A DNA stretch of 17,576 nt from CAMLHU01 sp031393795 (GCA_031393795.1 JANMWE010000113.1:1-17576), one strand, 5' to 3'. Shown: positions 8,015 to 15,898, counted from the stretch's first letter. The notes: generated by a model from the sequence alone, not told the origin. Numbers and translations: made by a program.

Positions 8015-9180
8015 CGGCCGTGCTCCTCGAAACGGGCCCGGAGCCGCGCCGTGAGGGCGGGACCGAGGTACATCTCGGCCACTTTGTCGTTGAACACCAG
8101 TTCGCGCACGGCGCCTTCGACCTGGACCCGGCCGTCGAACATGATGTACGCGCGGTCGACGATGTCGAGGGTCTGCTCGACGTTGTGGTCGGTGATGAGG
8201 ACGCCGATGCCGCGGTGGCGGAGCCCCGCGACGATGGTCTGGATGTCGTGCACCGCGATCGGGTCGACCCCGGCGAAGGGCTCGTCGAGCAGCATGAACT
8301 TGGGTTCGGTCACCAGCGCACGGGTGATCTCGAGCCGGCGGCGCTCGCCGCCGGAGAGGCTGTAGGCGCGGGCCTTCCGGAGATGCTTGATCGAGAGCTC
8401 ATCCAGCACCTTCTCCAGCCGCCGCAACTGCTCGGCGCGGGAGATCGGCAGCGTTTCGAGAATGGCCAGGACGTTCTCCTCGACCGTCATCCGGCGGAAG
8501 ATCGAGGGCTCCTGCGCCAGGTAGCCGATCCCGGCGCGCGCGCGCTGGTACATCGGCGCCCGCGACAGGTCCTTGCCGTCGAGCGTCACGGTCCCCTTGT
8601 CGGGGAGGATGAGACCGGTGATGAGGTAGAAGGTCGTGGTCTTCCCCGCCCCGTTCGGGCCGAGCAGGCCGACGATCTCTCCCTGGCGGACCTCGACCGA
8701 GACGTCCTTCACCACCATCCGCTTCTTGAAGCTCTTGCTGAGTCCCTCGCCGCGGAGCAGGCTCGCCGCCGCGAGGGGCACCGCGGTGGCCGATGGGGTC
8801 GCCCGGCGGAAGGCCGCGTCGGCCGCGGCGAGAAGTTCCAGGTGGGCCACCGCCCGATCGACCGAGGTCTCCTGCCACCAGCGCAGGGACGCCTGCACGG
8901 TGGGGTCCGCGCTCTCCGGCACCTCCGCGACCCAACCGCCATCGACCAGCCGCGGGAGCACGGAGCGGAGCAGGTTCTCACGCAACTCGTCGGCCGTGAG
9001 CTCGCCCAGGGGGGCCGCACCGGCCGCACGGGCGGCGTGGAGGTAGAGCTCCCGATACGCCAGCACCAGGTCGCTCACCGGCGCGCTCCCGCGGGCGTCG
9101 GCCACCTGCATGAGGGCGGCGAGGGCGATGGCCAGCGAAGGATCGCGCTCCTGGAGCGCGAGGGCGGGAGGTGCGGTCAT
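8011..9180 (-). CDS. lptB: LPS export ABC transporter ATPase LptB with an N-terminal extension
   Basis: Residues 142-389 form a complete LptB. They contain Walker A GPNGAGKT (174-181), the Q-loop LAQEPSIFRR (221-230), the signature LSGGE (275-279), Walker B MLLDEP (296-301) and the H-switch TDHN (330-333). LptB powers extraction of LPS from the inner membrane with LptF and LptG, which are not in this window. Usual LptB proteins have about 240 residues; this one carries about 140 more at the N-terminus. ATG 9180 overlaps the stop of the lptA-like gene (ATGA), and no good internal start stands out just before the ATPase domain, so the extension looks real. It appears helical and ends in LPRLVDGGWVAEV (75-87), which resembles the wing of a winged-helix domain; that reading is speculative. 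Confidence 0.93.
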   Translation of the reverse strand: MTAPPALALQERDPSLAIALAALMQVADARGSAPVSDLVLAYRELYLHAARAAGAAPLGELTADELRENLLRSVLPRLVDGGWVAEVPESADPTVQASLRWWQETSVDRAVAHLELLAAADAAFRRATPSATAVPLAAASLLRGEGLSKSFKKRMVVKDVSVEVRQGEIVGLLGPNGAGKTTTFYLITGLILPDKGTVTLDGKDLSRAPMYQRARAGIGYLAQEPSIFRRMTVEENVLAILETLPISRAEQLRRLEKVLDELSIKHLRKARAYSLSGGERRRLEITRALVTEPKFMLLDEPFAGVDPIAVHDIQTIVAGLRHRGIGVLITDHNVEQTLDIVDRAYIMFDGRVQVEGAVRELVFNDKVAEMYLGPALTARLRARFEEHGR

Positions 9181-10517
9181 CGAGTGCCGTTCCGGTGGAG
9201 CGTGTCGGCCCGCACGCGCAGGGAGTCGGTCGTGGTCGAGTCCGGTCTCGGCGGGATCGGCTGCAGCTGGACGCCGTCCACCGCCCCGCGGACATCGACC
9301 CGTTCGACGTCATTGGCGCCGCTGGACTTCATCAGGAGCATGATCAAGTCGCCCCGCACGTAGGAGATGGAGGGTGGTCCGGGCTTGTTCCGGTCAGGGA
9401 CGCGGTAGAAGCTCCGGGCCTTCCCGCGCGCCTCGACCTGATGGAGCACGTTCCGCTTCGGCCCCGAATCGGCCGGCGCGAACCGCGCCACGACCGAGTC
9501 CCCCTCGAGCCAGTCCCGATCACCGGTGACACTGTCGACCTTGGCGCCCACCCACCCCCGTCCAAAGAGCCGCGCCTCGGTCGGCACCCGATCGGGGGTG
9601 TCGATGGCGAGGGAGTCGGCCCGGATCTCCCGTTCGGGATTCACCGCGCGCGGCCGGATCGAATCGCCCCAGGCCAGGGTCTGCACCAGCTGGCTCTTCG
9701 TGAGCGCCAGGTCGATCGTGTCGGCCACGAGGTCCCATTCCGAGGTGACGGCCCGGGCCTGGGTGGTGGAACGGACGCCGCGCAGTTCGTTGGCCCCGAG
9801 CCGGAGGAGGATCCGGCGACCGGTGAGCGTATATGGATCGGCCCCCTTCCCCTGCATCTGGGCATTGCCGATCAGCGCCCCGTCCTGCCCGGCGCCGGTA
9901 TCGAGACGGAGCGAGTCGCTGGTGGCGCCGAAGTCGCTCCGATCCACCGTGACATGCCCCCCGGCGTAGACCTGTTCATTTCCGCGGAACCGGACCCGGT
10001 CGCCGTTGATCACATACGGTTCCTGCGCCCCCCCGCCACTATCCGTCGGGATGTAATCGATGCGGGGCCGGCTGATGGCATACATCTGGGCCGTGTCGCG
10101 GAGCCCCGGGATGGGGCGGAGGTAATCGAGCGTAGGGCCGCGGAGCATCGAATTGGTCTTCAAGTTCCGGGCGACGACGTTCCCCCGGGCCTCCCACCGC
10201 TCGCCATCCTTGAAGTACGTGCCGCGATCGGCCGTCACATCCATCGTCGAGTCGCTGTAGTGGACCCGACCCACGAAGTAGGTCGTCTTGAAATTGTCGA
10301 CCGCCATCATGCTGTCGGCCTGCATCTTCACGGTGGTCCCGACGCAGCTCAGCCGCACCAGCCCCCCGGCGTAGAAGGTGAGGCTGGTCCCCACCTCGAC
10401 CCGCCGGTAGCGCAGCATCGTGTCCACCACCATCACGCAGCGCGAACTGCCGAAATCCTGGGCGTGGAGTGCGGCGGGTGCCGACGCGAGGGCGAGGCAG
10501 AGCAGCGCGCGCCGCAT
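9177..10517 (-). CDS. lptA: LptA/OstA-like periplasmic LPS transport protein (long form)
   Basis: The 446-residue protein begins with a signal peptide, MRRALLCLALASAPAALHA, probably cut before QDF. At least two OstA-type beta segments are visible. The first runs at about 45-118, with VKMQADSMMAVDNFKTTYFVG and MDVTADRGTYFKDGERWEARGNV. The second runs at about 165-240, with VINGDRVRFRGNEQVYAGGHV. In the family these folds stack into the periplasmic bridge that carries LPS from LptC to LptD. E. coli LptA has 185 residues, so this protein is over twice that size and may span more of the bridge itself. It lies 4 bp after lptC and overlaps lptB. The membership call is firm; the symbol follows context and it is not an LptD, since no barrel domain is seen. 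Confidence 0.8.
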   Translation of the reverse strand: MRRALLCLALASAPAALHAQDFGSSRCVMVVDTMLRYRRVEVGTSLTFYAGGLVRLSCVGTTVKMQADSMMAVDNFKTTYFVGRVHYSDSTMDVTADRGTYFKDGERWEARGNVVARNLKTNSMLRGPTLDYLRPIPGLRDTAQMYAISRPRIDYIPTDSGGGAQEPYVINGDRVRFRGNEQVYAGGHVTVDRSDFGATSDSLRLDTGAGQDGALIGNAQMQGKGADPYTLTGRRILLRLGANELRGVRSTTQARAVTSEWDLVADTIDLALTKSQLVQTLAWGDSIRPRAVNPEREIRADSLAIDTPDRVPTEARLFGRGWVGAKVDSVTGDRDWLEGDSVVARFAPADSGPKRNVLHQVEARGKARSFYRVPDRNKPGPPSISYVRGDLIMLLMKSSGANDVERVDVRGAVDGVQLQPIPPRPDSTTTDSLRVRADTLHRNGTR

Positions 10518-10521
10518 CGGG

Positions 10522-11097
10522 TCACTGACCCGGGGGGACGAACTTCCCGCCGCCCTGGTTCTCGGTGCCGCGGCCTTGCGAGCCGGTCACGTTGCGGAAA
10601 TCGGGATCAGAGACGAACCCGACCCCCGACCCGCTCGCCGTCGGTCCGTGGAAGGTGAACGGACGATCGGTCGACAGCTGATTGAGGGCCTGGTCGTACC
10701 GCAGAAGGTCGGTGTTGAGCGTCCGTCCATCCACGCTTCGCACCACCACGTTCCTCCGCCCCTCCATCTTGCCGAGCGCCACCTGATAGGTCCCCTCGTT
10801 GGCGGTGAGGGTCGAGGTCTGCGCGCCATTCGCATCAAAGAAGGTCACCCGCAGGTGCTTCAGCTCGAACACCTTCCCGGTCTCGTAGTAGAACGCCGTG
10901 TCGGCCTCGACGATGCTCTGCCGCATGCCGTGGCTGGTCACCACGTGATAGACGCTGTCGAGCACCTGGTCGGCGGTGTCGGCCTGGGTGATGCTGGTGT
11001 TGGCGCGGAGGGCGTTGTCGCCACACGCCAGTCCGAAGGCGCTGAAGGCGCACACCAGTCCGAAGGCGCGTGAGGCGCGATAGGCGCGCTGGATCAT
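10522..11097 (-). CDS. lptC: LptC-like LPS export periplasmic protein
   Basis: I start it at ATG 11097 (MIQRAYRASR), which gives 191 residues, the normal size of LptC. A GTG at 11100 directly before it is an alternative. A longer open frame reaches back across kdsD to 11664 but its extra part is a shadow of kdsD. The N-terminus is a hydrophobic signal or anchor with a possible lipobox ending at Cys25 (FGLACGDN). The body shows the LptC/LptA pattern: TAFYYETGKVFELKHLRVTFFD, TLTANEGTY, MEGRRNVVVRSVDGRTLNTDLLRYD. LptC takes LPS from the LptBFG transporter and passes it to LptA. The 50-bp gap to kdsD is the only sizable gap in the chain. Confidence 0.83.
   Translation of the reverse strand: MIQRAYRASRAFGLVCAFSAFGLACGDNALRANTSITQADTADQVLDSVYHVVTSHGMRQSIVEADTAFYYETGKVFELKHLRVTFFDANGAQTSTLTANEGTYQVALGKMEGRRNVVVRSVDGRTLNTDLLRYDQALNQLSTDRPFTFHGPTASGSGVGFVSDPDFRNVTGSQGRGTENQGGGKFVPPGQ
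11028..11081 (-). repeat. Imperfect 27-bp tandem duplication in the lptC signal sequence
   Basis: CCAGTCCGAAGGCGC occurs at 11028-11042 and again at 11055-11069 on the plus strand, 27 bp apart. The shift is nine codons and yields the repeated peptides AFGLVCAFS and AFGLACGDN. Each copy carries a Cys, so two candidate lipidation sites exist. Confidence 0.6.
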
Positions 11098-11147
11098 CAC
11101 CGCGGACACTTTCGCGCCATTCGCGACTACCGCGCCTCTCGAGTCCC

Positions 11148-12116
11148 TCACACCGCCCCCGCCCGCAGCAGATCGTGCAGGTGCACCACGCCCAGGAGCT
11201 TCCCTTCGGCCGTGACCGGCATCGCGATGATGCCGAACTGCTCCATCCGGCCCACGCAGGCACCGGCGAGTTCCTCCGCCTCCGCACCCTTCGGGGACGT
11301 CGTCATCACCTCCGTCACGGGGATGGTGAGGAACTCGGGTCGCTTCTGGGCCAACCGCGCGAGGTCGCCGGTGGTGACCACTCCGCGGAGCTTCCCTCCC
11401 TCGGCCACCACCGCGAGCCCGCGCTGGGCCGCCAAAGCCACCACCGCGTCCCGCATGGTCGCGGTGAGCGCGAGCGGCTTGATCTCGGTCACCATCACGT
11501 CGCGGACGCGGAGCGACAGCTTCCGTCCCAGGCTCCCGCCCGGGTGGAGCGCCGCAAAGTCTTCGCGCCTGAATCCCTTCAGCTGCAGGAGCGCCACTGC
11601 CAAGGCATCGCCCAGGGCCAGCGCCACCGTGGTGCTGGTGGTCGGCGCCAGATCGTGCGGGCACGCCTCCTCGGTCACGCCCGCGTCGAGCACGACGGTG
11701 GCCGAGCGCGCCAGTGCCGAGCCCTTCCCGCCGGTGAGCGCGATGATCGGGACGTGCAGTCGCTGCAGCTCGGCCACGAGGCCGAACAGCTCCTCGGTGT
11801 TGCCGCTCTTCGAGAGCAGGAGCGCCACGTCGTCGGCGCCCACGATGCCAAGGTCGCCGTGGAGGGAGTCGACGGGGTGGAGGTAGTTCGCGGCGGTCCC
11901 GGTCGAGGTGAGGGTGGCCGCGATCTTCCGGCCGATGATGCCGCTCTTCCCGACCCCCGAGACGATCAGGCGCCCCTTCATCGCCGCGATGAGCCGTACC
12001 GCCTGCGGGAACTCCTGGCCGAGCCGCGCCTCGGCGGCCGCCAGCTCCCGCCCCTCGAGCGCAAGCACTCGGCGGCCTTCGGCGAGCAGCGCGTCGTCAG
12101 AGAGGGTGGTCACCAC
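11148..12116 (-). CDS. kdsD: D-arabinose-5-phosphate isomerase
   Basis: This enzyme turns D-ribulose-5-phosphate into D-arabinose-5-phosphate, the first committed step of Kdo synthesis. The 322 residues match the family length (about 325). The SIS sugar-isomerase domain spans about 40-180, with GRLIVSGVGKSGIIGRKIAATL (48-69), HPVDSLHGDLG (80-90) and the phosphate-binding LLSKSGNTEEL (100-110). Two CBS domains follow from about 205 to the end. The joining segment AALHPGGSLGRKL (188-200) is typical of KdsD/KpsF/GutQ. The gene overlaps the end of kdsC by 20 bp. The neighbouring kdsC and kdsA favour KdsD over the GutQ or KpsF paralogues. Confidence 0.95.
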   Translation of the reverse strand: MVTTLSDDALLAEGRRVLALEGRELAAAEARLGQEFPQAVRLIAAMKGRLIVSGVGKSGIIGRKIAATLTSTGTAANYLHPVDSLHGDLGIVGADDVALLLSKSGNTEELFGLVAELQRLHVPIIALTGGKGSALARSATVVLDAGVTEEACPHDLAPTTSTTVALALGDALAVALLQLKGFRREDFAALHPGGSLGRKLSLRVRDVMVTEIKPLALTATMRDAVVALAAQRGLAVVAEGGKLRGVVTTGDLARLAQKRPEFLTIPVTEVMTTSPKGAEAEELAGACVGRMEQFGIIAMPVTAEGKLLGVVHLHDLLRAGAV

Positions 12117-12651
12117 GCTCCTCCAGATAGCGTCGGAGTGCGCCGGCGTACTCGCCGCGCGCGGTCAGCAGGTCGACGATCACTTCGCGCACCGCCCCGT
12201 GCCCGCCGCTCCGCGCAGTCACGTGGTGCGCGAGGGCCTTGGCCTCCGGAAGCGCGTTGTCGGTGGCGATGGCGAGTCCCGCCTTCCGGAGCACCGGCAC
12301 GTCGGCGATATCGTCGCCGACCCAGGCGAGTTCGTCCCAGGCGATCCCCTTCCGGCTCAGGATCTCCTGCAGCGGGACGAGCTTGTTGGCCCCCTTGTCC
12401 TGCACCAGCTCCGTGATCTTCAACTCCTTGGCGCGCTCGGCGGTGCTGTCCGACACCCGTCCGCTCACCCAGCAGACCTCGATCCCGGTCCCGCGGAGAA
12501 GCACGAAGCCGAGCCCGTCCTGCACATCGAAACGTTTGAACTCCACGCGCTGGCCGCCGACGGTGCCGATCCAGAGCCCGTTGTCGGTCAGGACGCCGTC
12601 GACATCGAGGCCGAGGAGCTTGATGCGCTTGGCGCGGGCGGGATCGATCAC
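12097..12651 (-). CDS. kdsC: 3-deoxy-D-manno-octulosonate-8-phosphate phosphatase
   Basis: This HAD-type phosphatase removes phosphate from Kdo-8-phosphate to give free Kdo. The 184 residues match the small, cap-less KdsC type. The nucleophile motif is LDVDGVLTD (15-23), followed by VSGR (62-65) as motif II, Lys86 in QDKGANK, and WVGDDIADVPV (110-120) as the acidic motif. The C-terminal SGGHGAVRE (148-156) is a KdsC hallmark. The start is GTG at 12651 in a GTGA overlap with the kdsA stop, giving tight coupling to the enzyme that makes its substrate. Confidence 0.96.
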   Translation of the reverse strand: MIDPARAKRIKLLGLDVDGVLTDNGLWIGTVGGQRVEFKRFDVQDGLGFVLLRGTGIEVCWVSGRVSDSTAERAKELKITELVQDKGANKLVPLQEILSRKGIAWDELAWVGDDIADVPVLRKAGLAIATDNALPEAKALAHHVTARSGGHGAVREVIVDLLTARGEYAGALRRYLEERGDHPL

Positions 12652-13448
12652 GCGCGGGCCCGGTGCCAGAGATCAAGGGTCCGCTGGAGCAGCCCTTCGA
12701 GCTGCTCGAGCGGCCACTGCGTTGCTGCGTCACTGGGGGCGTGCGCCGGGTCCGGATGGGTCTCGAGGAAGAAGCCGTCCGCTCCGGCCACCGCCGCCGC
12801 GCCGATCAGCGCCGGGATGAATTCGCGATGGCCACCGCTGGTGCCCCCGCCCCCCTGACCCGGCTGCTGCACGGAGTGCGTCGCGTCGAAGATGACCGGC
12901 ACCTTCGTGGCCTCGCGCATCCGCGCGAAACTCCGCATGTCGACCACGAGGTCGCCGTAGCCGAAGAAAGTGCCCCGCTCGGTCACCGCGACCTCCTTGG
13001 CCCCGCTTCCGAGCACCTTCTCGACCGCGCCCGCCATCTGCTCGGGCGCCATCCACTGCCCCTTCTTGACGTTCACCGGCTTGCCGGTCCGGCCGGCGGC
13101 GACGAGCAGGTCGGTCTGGCGGGAGAGGAAGGCCGGGATCTGCAGCACATCCACGACCTCGGCCACCGCAGCCGCCTGCCCCGCCTCGTGGATGTCGGTC
13201 AGGATCGGGAGCCCCGACTCCTTCTTGATCCGCGCCAGCACCTTGAGCCCTTCCTCGAGCCCCGGCCCGCGCGCGCCGGCGAGCCGGGCGCGATTGGCCT
13301 TGTCGAAGCTCGCCTTGAAGCAGATCGGGATCCCCAGCACGTGTTGCAGGCGCGCCAGCTCCCCGGCGACCCGCGGCAGGATGTCCCCCGGCTCGATGAC
13401 GCAGGGCCCGGCCAAGAGGAAGGGATGCCGTGCAAAACTCCAGCTCAC
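12648..13448 (-). CDS. kdsA: 3-deoxy-D-manno-octulosonate-8-phosphate synthase (metal-dependent type)
   Basis: The enzyme condenses arabinose-5-phosphate with phosphoenolpyruvate to form Kdo-8-phosphate. I start it at GTG 13448 (VSWSFARHPFLLAGPCVIE) because that codon overlaps the pyrG stop as GTGA and the product then has 266 residues, like other KdsA proteins. An upstream start at 13592 adds a low-complexity tail copied from the other frame of pyrG. Recognisable parts are KASFDKANR (45-53), PILTDIHE (81-88), NVKKGQWMAPEQM (126-138) and DATHSVQQPG (188-197). Cys16, His191, Glu229 and Asp240 stand where the metal ligands of the Aquifex enzyme lie, so this looks like the metal-dependent class, unlike E. 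coli KdsA, which has Asn in place of the Cys. Confidence 0.95.
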   Translation of the reverse strand: MSWSFARHPFLLAGPCVIEPGDILPRVAGELARLQHVLGIPICFKASFDKANRARLAGARGPGLEEGLKVLARIKKESGLPILTDIHEAGQAAAVAEVVDVLQIPAFLSRQTDLLVAAGRTGKPVNVKKGQWMAPEQMAGAVEKVLGSGAKEVAVTERGTFFGYGDLVVDMRSFARMREATKVPVIFDATHSVQQPGQGGGGTSGGHREFIPALIGAAAVAGADGFFLETHPDPAHAPSDAATQWPLEQLEGLLQRTLDLWHRARA

Positions 13449-15115
13449 TTCGCGGTCCCCGCGGCCTTCCGCGCCGCCTGCTCCTTCGGGGCGGTGGCAC
13501 CTGCCCGCCGTTCCACCGCCGCGCGGACGAACGCTGCGAAGAGCGGGTGCGGTCGCATCGGCCGGCTCTTCAGCTCCGGGTGGAACTGGCATCCCACGAA
13601 CCAGGGGTGATCCGGGAGCTCGATCATCTCGACCAGGCCGCCATCGGGGGACTGCCCCGAGAGCCGGAGCCCGTGCTCGGCGAGCACATCACGGTAGGCG
13701 TTGTTGACCTCCCAGCGGTGGCGATGCCGTTCGCTGATCTCGAGGGCGCCGTACGCCTGTGCCGCCTTCGAGCCGGGACGGAGCTTCGCCGTGTAGGCGC
13801 CGAGGCGCATCGTGCCGCCCATCTCCGTCACCTCGCGCTGGTTGGCCATCAGCGAGATGACCGGCGAGGGACAGTCGGGCTCGAACTCGGTGCTGGTGGT
13901 CCCTGCCATCCCGCACACGGTCCGCGCGAACTCGATGATGGCCACCTGCAGGCCGAGGCAGATCCCGAAGAAGGGGAGCTCGTGCTCGCGGGCATAGCGG
14001 ATGGCGTTGATCATCCCCTCGATGCCGCGCACCCCGAACCCGCCCGGGACGAGAAGACCGTCGTAGCCGGCGAGCAGCTTGCCGGCGGCCTCCTGATCGG
14101 TGAATTGGTCGCTGCCGATCCAGTCGACCTTGACCCCTGCGTCATTGGCGATCCCACCGTGGATGAGCGACTCCGAGACCGACTTGTACGCATCGTGGAG
14201 GTCGGTGTACTTCCCGACCACCGCGATCTTCACCGCCTTGGTCGGCCGCAGCGCGGTCTCGACCATCGCCGCCCACTTCGTGAGGTCGGGCGCCTTGGTC
14301 TCGAGCCGCAGGCGCTCGCAGACCGCCGTGTCGAGCCCCTGGTCGTGGAACCGGAGCGGGATCTCGTAGATGGTGGCCACGTCGGGGCTCTCGACCACGC
14401 AGCTGTAGTCGACGTTGCAGAAGAGCGCGATCTTGCGCTTGATCTCGGGCGCCAGCGGGCGCTCGGCACGGCAGATCAGGATGTCGGGCTGGATCCCGAT
14501 CTCCATCAGCTCGCGCACGGAGTGCTGCGTCGGCTTGGTCTTCACCTCACCGGCCGCCGCGATGTACGGCACCAGGGTGAGGTGCATGAAGAGGGCGTTG
14601 TCGCGCCCCACTTCCTGGCGGAACTGCCGGATCGCTTCGAGGAAGGGCAGCGATTCGATGTCGCCCACCGTCCCCCCGATCTCGGTGATCACCACGTCAT
14701 GCCCTGTCGCCGAGCGCCGGATGGCCGCCTTGATCTCGTCGGTGATGTGCGGGACCACCTGCACCGTGGCGCCGAGGTACTCACCGCGCCGCTCCTTGCC
14801 GATGACGTTCTGGTAGATCCGCCCGGTGGTGATGTTGTTCGCCTGCGAGAGCGCCCGGTCCACGAAGCGCTCGTAGTGCCCCAGGTCGAGGTCGGTCTCT
14901 GCCCCGTCGTCGGTCACGAACACTTCGCCGTGCTGGAACGGCGACATCGTGCCCGGGTCGACGTTGATGTACGGGTCGAACTTCTGCATCGTCACCGTGA
15001 GCCCCCGCTCGACCAGCAGGCGCCCCAGTGAGGCGGCGGCGATCCCCTTCCCGAGGGAGGACACGACGCCGCCGGTGACGAAGATGTACTTGGTGGATGT
15101 GGGAGCCGTCGTCAT
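13445..15115 (-). CDS. pyrG: CTP synthase
   Basis: CTP synthase aminates UTP to CTP with ATP and glutamine. The 556 residues cover both domains. The N-terminal synthetase domain has KYIFVTGGVVSSLGKG (9-24) with the P-loop, KFDPYINVDPGTMSPFQHGEV (45-65) and EIGGTVGDIES (145-155). The C-terminal glutamine amidotransferase domain has GGFGVRG (358-364), the nucleophile Cys386 in FFGICLGLQ, and His512/Glu514 in QFHPE. ATG 15115 overlaps the kdsB stop (ATGA), and its stop overlaps the kdsA start. Placing it beside kdsB makes sense because KdsB uses CTP. A basic Ala/Arg/Lys-rich tail of about 25 residues ends the protein. Confidence 0.98.
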   Translation of the reverse strand: MTTAPTSTKYIFVTGGVVSSLGKGIAAASLGRLLVERGLTVTMQKFDPYINVDPGTMSPFQHGEVFVTDDGAETDLDLGHYERFVDRALSQANNITTGRIYQNVIGKERRGEYLGATVQVVPHITDEIKAAIRRSATGHDVVITEIGGTVGDIESLPFLEAIRQFRQEVGRDNALFMHLTLVPYIAAAGEVKTKPTQHSVRELMEIGIQPDILICRAERPLAPEIKRKIALFCNVDYSCVVESPDVATIYEIPLRFHDQGLDTAVCERLRLETKAPDLTKWAAMVETALRPTKAVKIAVVGKYTDLHDAYKSVSESLIHGGIANDAGVKVDWIGSDQFTDQEAAGKLLAGYDGLLVPGGFGVRGIEGMINAIRYAREHELPFFGICLGLQVAIIEFARTVCGMAGTTSTEFEPDCPSPVISLMANQREVTEMGGTMRLGAYTAKLRPGSKAAQAYGALEISERHRHRWEVNNAYRDVLAEHGLRLSGQSPDGGLVEMIELPDHPWFVGCQFHPELKSRPMRPHPLFAAFVRAAVERRAGATAPKEQAARKAAGTAK

Positions 15116-15864
15116 CGTTTCACCCCTCGAAGGTTCCGCCAGTGCGTCTGGGCCCGTGTCAGGTCCTCGGCCGTATCGATCCCGGGGAGCGTGCCGGCAC
15201 CGAGCCGCGCCACCCCGATGGATATCCCGTGCTCGAGCGCCCGCAGTTGCTCGAGTTTCTCCGCTTGTTCGGCCGCGGTCGCCGGCAACTTCACCCAGCG
15301 GGCGAGCGCCTCGCGGGTGTAGACGTACAATCCCACATGTTGCCAGTAGAGTCCGTCGGTGGGCGCATCGGCGTCACGCCGGAACGGGATCGCGGCCCGG
15401 GAGAACCAGAGCGCCCGCCCCGCCCGGTCGGTCACGACCTTCACCCGCGCCGGGTCGCCCGCCTGCGCCAGCTCCAGCGGCGCCGCGGCGGTCCCCACGT
15501 CGTCCCCGCCGCGCACCCGCGCGATCGCCCCGCGCAGCGCCTCGCCGTCGAGGAACGGTTCGTCCCCCTGGATGTTCGCGATCATGTCGAACCCGGCGAA
15601 CTCCGGCCGCGCCGCCACCTCGGCCACCCGGTCGGTCCCCGACGGGTGATCCGCACGGGTCAGCACCGCCCGCACGCCCGAGCGTTCCACCACCTCGGCC
15701 ACCATCGGCGCGTCCGTGGCCACGACCAGATCGTCGACCATGCCGAGCTCCCGGACGCGTTCGATGACCCGGGTCACCAGAGGTTCCCCAGCGAGAAGTT
15801 GGAGCGGCTTGTTCGGGAGGCGGGTCGACCCGAGTCGGGCCGGGATGACACCCAGGAGGCGCAT
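15112..15864 (-). CDS. kdsB: CMP-Kdo synthetase (3-deoxy-manno-octulosonate cytidylyltransferase)
   Basis: KdsB joins Kdo to CMP from CTP, giving the donor used by the Kdo transferase on lipid A. With ATG 15864 it has 250 residues, the normal length; a GTG directly upstream at 15867 is equally possible. The nucleotide-binding motif VIPARLGSTRLPNKPL lies at residues 6-21, HPSGTDRV at about 73-80 and NIQGDEPF at 97-104, all diagnostic of KdsB. It is the first gene of the ten-gene chain. There is no Shine-Dalgarno sequence, while a strong promoter lies right against the start codon, which points to translation of a leaderless mRNA. Confidence 0.97.
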   Translation of the reverse strand: MRLLGVIPARLGSTRLPNKPLQLLAGEPLVTRVIERVRELGMVDDLVVATDAPMVAEVVERSGVRAVLTRADHPSGTDRVAEVAARPEFAGFDMIANIQGDEPFLDGEALRGAIARVRGGDDVGTAAAPLELAQAGDPARVKVVTDRAGRALWFSRAAIPFRRDADAPTDGLYWQHVGLYVYTREALARWVKLPATAAEQAEKLEQLRALEHGISIGVARLGAGTLPGIDTAEDLTRAQTHWRNLRGVKR

Positions 15865-15869
15865 CACGG

Positions 15870-15898
15870 AAAATAGAAGAGTGCGGTCCCCGTGTCAA
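15870..15898 (-). promoter_or_regulatory. Near-consensus sigma-70 promoter of the kdsB operon, leaderless
   Basis: On the minus strand TTGACA (15898-15893) is followed after exactly 17 bp by TATTTT (15875-15870). The ATG of kdsB begins at 15864, five bases beyond the -10 box, so transcription would begin on or within one or two bases of the start codon. The flanks are AT-rich compared with the rest of the window. This is the best promoter seen here and probably drives the whole Kdo-Lpt-rpoN chain. Confidence 0.75.

Noticed and set aside
10522..11664. A 380-residue LptC with an extra N-terminal domain
   Set aside because: The extra part lies opposite the same-strand kdsD frame and is Gly/Arg-rich shadow; the signal sequence begins at ATG 11097.
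13449..13592. N-terminal extension of KdsA
   Set aside because: It would overlap pyrG by over 140 bp, is low-complexity, and the GTG at 13448 forms a GTGA overlap at the expected family start.
5277..15031. Other long plus-strand frames (for example 6548-8365 and 13430-15031)
   Set aside because: Their products are low-complexity His/Arg/Asp/Leu-rich sequences lying opposite rpoN and pyrG, with no recognisable domain.
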